The notes under the pieces were generated by a model, which had not been told where the DNA came from, did no database searches, and saw only the letters and a program-made list of their open reading frames with translations. DNA of 64,000 nt from NCBI RefSeq assembly GCF_011405515.1, contig NZ_AP022671.1, forward strand, positions 3,720,001 through 3,784,000, written 5' to 3'. Positions 60,459 to 64,000 of the stretch are shown piece after piece (the stretch's first letter is position 1; each line of letters opens with the position of its first letter). Source of the stretch: Nitrospira sp. KM1 (lineage in GTDB: Bacteria; Nitrospirota; Nitrospiria; Nitrospirales; Nitrospiraceae). A program made the position numbers and the translations under genes.

Positions 60459-60848
60459 TCAAATACTTGGCGGATCCTCCTTGTCTTCACCGGTGAGCAT
60501 ATTGACCTCCTTCGATTCCATGTCCTGCATTTCGGTCAGAATAGCGAGCAAGGCCTGACGGCGCTGGTGCAAGGCCGTCTTCGGGAGATCCTTTGCCATG
60601 GCTTCTTGTGCCGATTCGGGAAGATTCACCATGGCTTCAGCCTCGGCGACAGTGGCGTACTTGTAGGCCTCGACGTACTTATGAGTTTGGCCATACAAAC
60701 GGCTGAGCAAGGCTTCGGTTTCGTCGTCGAACGCGACCATGGCCGGCTGGACAGGGACGCGGTGATTCAAGGCTTCGAGCTTGCCGATCTGTGCTTTCAA
60801 CTCATCGCTCCGCATGCGCGGTGAAAAAGAAGCGTTCGTATTGGGCAT
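60459..60848 (-). CDS. Hypothetical protein, 129 residues
   Basis: MPNTNASFSPRMRSDELKAQ begins a mostly helical, soluble protein; SRLYGQTHKYVEAYKYATVA and EAEAMVNLPESAQEAMAKDL follow, and QRRQALLAILTEMQDMESKE closes. No signal peptide and no recognised domain. The heptad-like charged pattern may indicate a helical bundle. Confidence 0.6.
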   Translation of the reverse strand: MPNTNASFSPRMRSDELKAQIGKLEALNHRVPVQPAMVAFDDETEALLSRLYGQTHKYVEAYKYATVAEAEAMVNLPESAQEAMAKDLPKTALHQRRQALLAILTEMQDMESKEVNMLTGEDKEDPPSI

Positions 60849-60950
60849 GGATGACTCCCTTTTGAAGATGGTTCAGCTCGTCATACTGTCCTCGGTATAT
60901 TCAACACAGCGCACGGTGTTACCACTTGCAGAGCGGGCTCGGTGCGCGCC

Positions 60951-61277
60951 TTACTTCTTCGAGAGCAGTTGGTTGCAAGTCTGCGACACCTCCGCTTTGT
61001 GCTGCTCCAGACATTGGATGATGCGGCCACCGCCGGGTTTGACGTCATGACAGAATTTTTTGACGTCCGGCCCGCAGGCCTCCCTCATCTTGTGCATATG
61101 CTCAGGCGACATTTGACCTTGCGTCGGCGTGTTTGGAGCCGGAGTGGGCGGAGGTTCTCCCGAGGCGCCGGCCGGCATGTTGCTCGGATCCGCCGCGTGA
61201 GCCGGCGCGGTCTCGAGATATCCGATGACCGCCGTAACCATCAATACCAGCACACACAGGCCCTTGGCTTGTCGCAT
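60951..61277 (-). CDS. Exported cysteine-rich (GLG1-type) repeat protein
   Basis: A 108-residue protein from ATG 61277 (AAGGAGGATATCG upstream). A signal peptide (GLCVLVLMVTAVIGYLETAP) and a Pro-rich linker precede MREACGPDVKKFCHDVKPGG, GRIIQCLEQHKAEVSQTCNQ with four cysteines, which is one cysteine-rich repeat of the GLG1 kind. It is probably a periplasmic binding module. Disulfides are expected. Confidence 0.8.
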   Translation of the reverse strand: MRQAKGLCVLVLMVTAVIGYLETAPAHAADPSNMPAGASGEPPPTPAPNTPTQGQMSPEHMHKMREACGPDVKKFCHDVKPGGGRIIQCLEQHKAEVSQTCNQLLSKK

Positions 61278-61459
61278 CGATATCCTCCTTCGTGAGTTGA
61301 CCCAACGGACGTGGACAGCCTCGCATGAGCGCCAGCATACCTTAGCGGCCATGGTTGCGCAAAAGCCGGTCGAGGGGTTTTGTGTTACAGAGAGGCTGAG
61401 AGTATGATGATGAAGCAACGTGGAGCGCCAATCTCGTTATCTCATCCTAAACTGGAGGA

Positions 61460-61867
61460 ATGAAGACGATGAATCTGTGGAAATCCTGCCTGATGACGGC
61501 TATCGGGTCACTACTGCTGGCGGGGTCGCTCATGGCGGCCGAGCCGACCGATGTGGAGAGATTCGTCAAAGCACGCATTGAAATAGGCGAAATGATGACA
61601 AATTACTTCAAGGGCGGATCGGGAGAAGCACAGATGCCGTCTCCGGATCGCATGAAGGAAATGCGGGACGATATCAATGCCAAGGTTGCCAAGGTTTTAG
61701 AACCCTACGGTTTGACCGTCGAGGAGTATCGGGCACGGGGCAAGGAAGTATTTGCCGATGAAGCGGCTGTGAAAGGTTTCCTGGAGGCGCATCCTGATTT
61801 GAAGCAGCGGTATGAAGCGCTGCCGTTGGACCGTATGGGTCGCGGCGGCTCTGGCCGAGGCTATTGA
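61460..61867 (+). CDS. Exported helical protein (DUF4168-like)
   Basis: A 135-residue protein with a signal peptide (CLMTAIGSLLLAGSLMAA). The mature part, ERFVKARIEIGEMMTNYFKG and KVLEPYGLTVEEYRARGKEV, is helical and resembles DUF4168-like periplasmic proteins, although similarity is loose. A Gly/Arg-rich tail (RMGRGGSGRGY) ends it. GGAGG precedes the start at 61460; an ATG at 61469 is an alternative. Confidence 0.6.
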   Translation: MKTMNLWKSCLMTAIGSLLLAGSLMAAEPTDVERFVKARIEIGEMMTNYFKGGSGEAQMPSPDRMKEMRDDINAKVAKVLEPYGLTVEEYRARGKEVFADEAAVKGFLEAHPDLKQRYEALPLDRMGRGGSGRGY

Positions 61868-61913
61868 GCATCATCGTGATGAAGACTCGAGTTCCACTCG
61901 TGGAGACTGAACC

Positions 61914-62216
61914 GTGCAGATGGTCCTGATGGTGTTTCGCACATCGCTCGAAACGGAAGTGCTGCCTTTGATCGAACACGAACAACTCCCGTACACCAGG
62001 CTTGACGGTGCCCAGGGCAAGGGGTTGACCGGCCATGTTCCCGGTTCGAGCATGTGGGGCGGTGCGAATACGGTGGTGCTGCTGGCCGTATCGGACGACA
62101 GGCTGGCCAGCTTTCGTGAGCGTATTCTCAAGTACAATGAAGACTGCAAGTCACGCCCCAAGCCGGTTACCGTGCCGTTTCACGTCTTTATCCTCCCCTG
62201 CATCCAGTGGTTTTGA
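61914..62216 (+). CDS. PII-like protein
   Basis: A 100-residue protein from GTG 61914 (alternative ATG 61920): MVLMVFRTSLETEVLPLIEH, GLTGHVPGSSMWGGANTVVL and LAVSDDRLASFRERILKYNE. It has the ferredoxin-like PII/CutA fold pattern but not the GlnB T-loop signature. It lies 47 nt after the helical exported protein and may be co-transcribed. A hairpin with a 10-bp stem follows it. Confidence 0.7.
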   Translation: MQMVLMVFRTSLETEVLPLIEHEQLPYTRLDGAQGKGLTGHVPGSSMWGGANTVVLLAVSDDRLASFRERILKYNEDCKSRPKPVTVPFHVFILPCIQWF

Positions 62217-62249
62217 CGAACCTCGTTTACTTCTACGCAAAAGTCTGAC

Positions 62250-62282
62250 GCGTCCCCGGCGGATTGCTCCTTCCGGGGACGC
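62250..62282. terminator. Hairpin after the PII-like gene
   Basis: GCGTCCCCGG and CCGGGGACGC form a perfect 10-bp stem with a 13-nt loop, 34 nt after the stop of the PII-like gene. The following bases are not T-rich, so a factor-independent terminator is uncertain. Confidence 0.5.
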
Positions 62283-62385
62283 CATCTATACTTCATGCGC
62301 TCGCTTTTCGGTGTGGGCGCCGAATCGACATTCACCGCCACAGAGTTCAGTGATCGCATCATCTGTTTGATGAGGAGGTATCACG

Positions 62386-63189
62386 ATGCCCGCCATGGAA
62401 TTCATCAAAGACTATGCCATCAGCTATGGTTTTCAGGTTATCGGTGCACTGGTCGTGCTTGTGGTGGGGATCGTCGTCGCCAGATGGGTGGGCAAATTGA
62501 CGCAGCAATGGCTCGAACGCCAGGATCTGGAGCCGCCGGTTCGCATGCTGCTCGTCAAAGTCATACAGATTGTCGTCGTGGCCTTCGCCGGACTGGCGGC
62601 CTTGGGCCAACTGGGAGTGCAGATTGCGCCGCTCTTGGCCGGCGTCGGTGTGGCCGGCCTGGGCGTCGGCCTTGCATTGCAGGGAGTCCTGAGCAATGTG
62701 GTCGCGGGACTCTCGATCATTTTTACGAAACCCTATCGTGTGGGAGAACACATTTCGATCCTCGGCGTTCACGGAGATGTGCAGACCATCAGCATCTTTT
62801 CGACGGTGCTCCTGCATCCCGATCGATCGCGCGTGGTCATTCCGAACCGGAAGATCGTGGGCGAGATTCTTCATAACTTTGGTACGATCCGGCAGTTACA
62901 TCTTCAAGTGGGCGTGGCCTACTCGACGAACCTCACGCAGGCTCTGACGTTGGTGCGCGAGATTCTGACCCGGCATCCCTCGGTGCTCAAGGACCCGATG
63001 CCGGTGATCGGGGTCTCGCAACTCGGAGATTCGACCGTCACGATTGCCATCGAACCATGGACGTCGATCTCCAATTATGGTGCGGCACAGGGAGAACTGA
63101 ATCAGGCCGTCATCGAGCGGTTTCGCGAAGCGCACATCGACATGCCTTTCCCGCAACGGGAGGTTCGGCTACTGTCCATTCCTGAATAA
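62386..63189 (+). CDS. MscS-family mechanosensitive channel
   Basis: A 267-residue protein, the length of a small MscS. Three membrane helices: YGFQVIGALVVLVVGIVVAR, LVKVIQIVVVAFAGLAALG and the pore helix LLAGVGVAGLGVGLALQGVL with its alternating Ala/Gly pattern, followed by SNVVAGLSIIFTKPYRVGEH and the beta domain (DRSRVVIPNRKIVGEILHNF). It releases solutes on hypoosmotic shock. GAGGAGGTATC precedes the ATG. Monocistronic. Confidence 0.95.
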   Translation: MPAMEFIKDYAISYGFQVIGALVVLVVGIVVARWVGKLTQQWLERQDLEPPVRMLLVKVIQIVVVAFAGLAALGQLGVQIAPLLAGVGVAGLGVGLALQGVLSNVVAGLSIIFTKPYRVGEHISILGVHGDVQTISIFSTVLLHPDRSRVVIPNRKIVGEILHNFGTIRQLHLQVGVAYSTNLTQALTLVREILTRHPSVLKDPMPVIGVSQLGDSTVTIAIEPWTSISNYGAAQGELNQAVIERFREAHIDMPFPQREVRLLSIPE

Positions 63190-63280
63190 AGAATTCCGAG
63201 TCTCGCCTCCATGGCTCGCATAGCGGGCCACGGCCGTTTCCGCGTAGCGCATGCTCAGAGTGCCCTGTTACTCTGGGCGT

Positions 63281-64000
63281 ATGGCTACCCAACAAGGTTT
63301 TTCAACTGGAATCGCCGCCTGGCGGCGCCTGCTCAAGAACAAGAACGTGGCATGGTTGTGGGTCGGCCAAGCCGTTTCGCAGATCGGGGACGGTCTCTCG
63401 AAGGTCGCCTTGCTGTGGTTCGTCTATGATCTGACGGGTTCGGCGCTGAAGATGACGATGATCGGCATTCTTCAGACCGTGCCTCCGCTCCTGTTCGGGC
63501 CATTCGTCGGAGTGCTGTTGGACCGGGTGCCCAAGCGTCTCGCGATGATCGTGATCGATTCTGTGCGGGCCGTCTTCTTATTCGTGATCCCGAGTTTATA
63601 TTGGATGGGAATGCTGACGCTGCCAGGATTGTACGTACTGGTGTTCGTCACGGCGATGTTTTCGACGGCGTTCGGTCCGGCGCTGAAGGCGATGGAGCCG
63701 TTGCTGGTTGAATCAGACCAGTTGACGCAAATTAACGCGCTCGATCAGAGCACGATGACGGTGGGGCAACTGCTAGGCCCGGCGATCAGCGGCATGCTCA
63801 TTGCCATTATCGGTGCGCAGAACGTCCTGTTCGTCAATGCGGGCACTTTCCTCATCTCGGCGCTTTGCAAGATTCCACTGAAAATTGAGGAGCGTTTACG
63901 GCGGACTAAGCGAACGTCACCCATGCACGACGCCTGGATCGATTTGAAGGAAGGCATAGGGTTCGTATTTGGCAGGAAACGGCTGATGGTCTTGCTGATG
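63281..64000 (+). CDS. MFS transporter, 3' end outside window
   Basis: The frame is open to the window edge, giving 240 residues. It starts MATQQGFSTGIAAWRRLLKN; helices include VAWLWVGQAVSQIGDGLSKV and MIGILQTVPPLLFGPFVGVL, with LLDRVPKRLAMI as the MFS signature loop after helix 2 (Asp-Arg pattern). GQLLGPAISGMLIAIIGAQN follows. The pattern resembles EntS/MFS_3-type exporters. The substrate is unknown and no strong ribosome-binding site is visible. Confidence 0.85.
   Translation, partial: MATQQGFSTGIAAWRRLLKNKNVAWLWVGQAVSQIGDGLSKVALLWFVYDLTGSALKMTMIGILQTVPPLLFGPFVGVLLDRVPKRLAMIVIDSVRAVFLFVIPSLYWMGMLTLPGLYVLVFVTAMFSTAFGPALKAMEPLLVESDQLTQINALDQSTMTVGQLLGPAISGMLIAIIGAQNVLFVNAGTFLISALCKIPLKIEERLRRTKRTSPMHDAWIDLKEGIGFVFGRKRLMVLLM

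Noticed and set aside
60302-60496. Small frame in the region between the CGNR regulator and the next gene
   Set aside because: No family features and partly overlaps the end of the minus-strand gene.
1-64000. tRNA, rRNA or CRISPR array
   Set aside because: No cloverleaf, conserved rRNA stretches or regularly spaced repeats were recognised; a covariance or repeat-finder search would be needed to exclude them fully.

Overview
The window looks like a piece of a GC-rich, Gram-negative, free-living bacterial chromosome, most likely a Nitrospira-type member of the Nitrospirota. This placement is an inference. It rests on the large number of secreted or lipid-anchored small proteins, a heme-type fatty acid cis/trans isomerase, NnrS, PII-like proteins, glucose-6-phosphate dehydrogenase beside small stress-type genes, and a recurrent toxin-antitoxin/RAYT accessory style. 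No rRNA, tRNA or CRISPR array was recognised.

Region 1 (1-20.9 kb) is an accessory island. It opens with the edge of a Tat-exported phosphoesterase lipoprotein. It then carries antitoxin and toxin genes in every state of decay: a BrnA-type antitoxin, an intact VapBC, a VapB with a twice-frameshifted VapC between 215-bp direct repeats, a toxin and antitoxin fused by deletion, a Phd relic, an intact RelE/ribbon-helix-helix pair under a perfect 32-bp palindrome, and DUF4160/DUF2442/DUF4926 genes. Among them lie a WYL regulator, a VWA protein with a secreted NPFG-repeat partner, a 1145-residue TM0106-type nuclease-helicase, an AT-rich orphan PD-(D/E)XK nuclease, a type III restriction (Res) fragment, one intact RAYT transposase with its REP sequences, and several broken transposases. 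Two families of REP-like repeats are scattered through it.

Region 2 (20.9-36.3 kb) is mostly core-like. It holds a translationally coupled M50 protease/DUF2167 pair, an AAA protein with a substituted Walker A motif, several lipoproteins, periplasmic MsrA, a secreted trimer-tail-like protein, a metzincin-like lipoprotein, a lipoprotein truncated hemoglobin, an SDR, a MOSC protein, a HAD protein, a VOC protein and zwf.

Region 3 (36.3-64 kb) has transport and envelope genes: an SDR, two PII-like proteins, an OPT transporter, a kelch protein, a YkvA protein, a TPR protein, cti, a NERD protein, an OmpA-like lipoprotein, an FAD reductase, a Tim44-like protein, NnrS, an EEP nuclease, a second MOSC protein, an alpha/beta hydrolase divergent from a CGNR regulator, MscS and the start of an MFS transporter. 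Many of these point to envelope maintenance and redox or nitrosative stress handling. The genes are mostly single units, with convergent pairs separated by clear hairpins.

No single novel system is proven. The best candidates for a second look are the island's nuclease genes (8.6-13.9 kb), the direct-repeat-flanked toxin cassette (6.1-7.4 kb), the VWA/NPFG-repeat pair with its duplicated palindromic promoter element, and the DUF4160-DUF2442-DUF4926 cluster.
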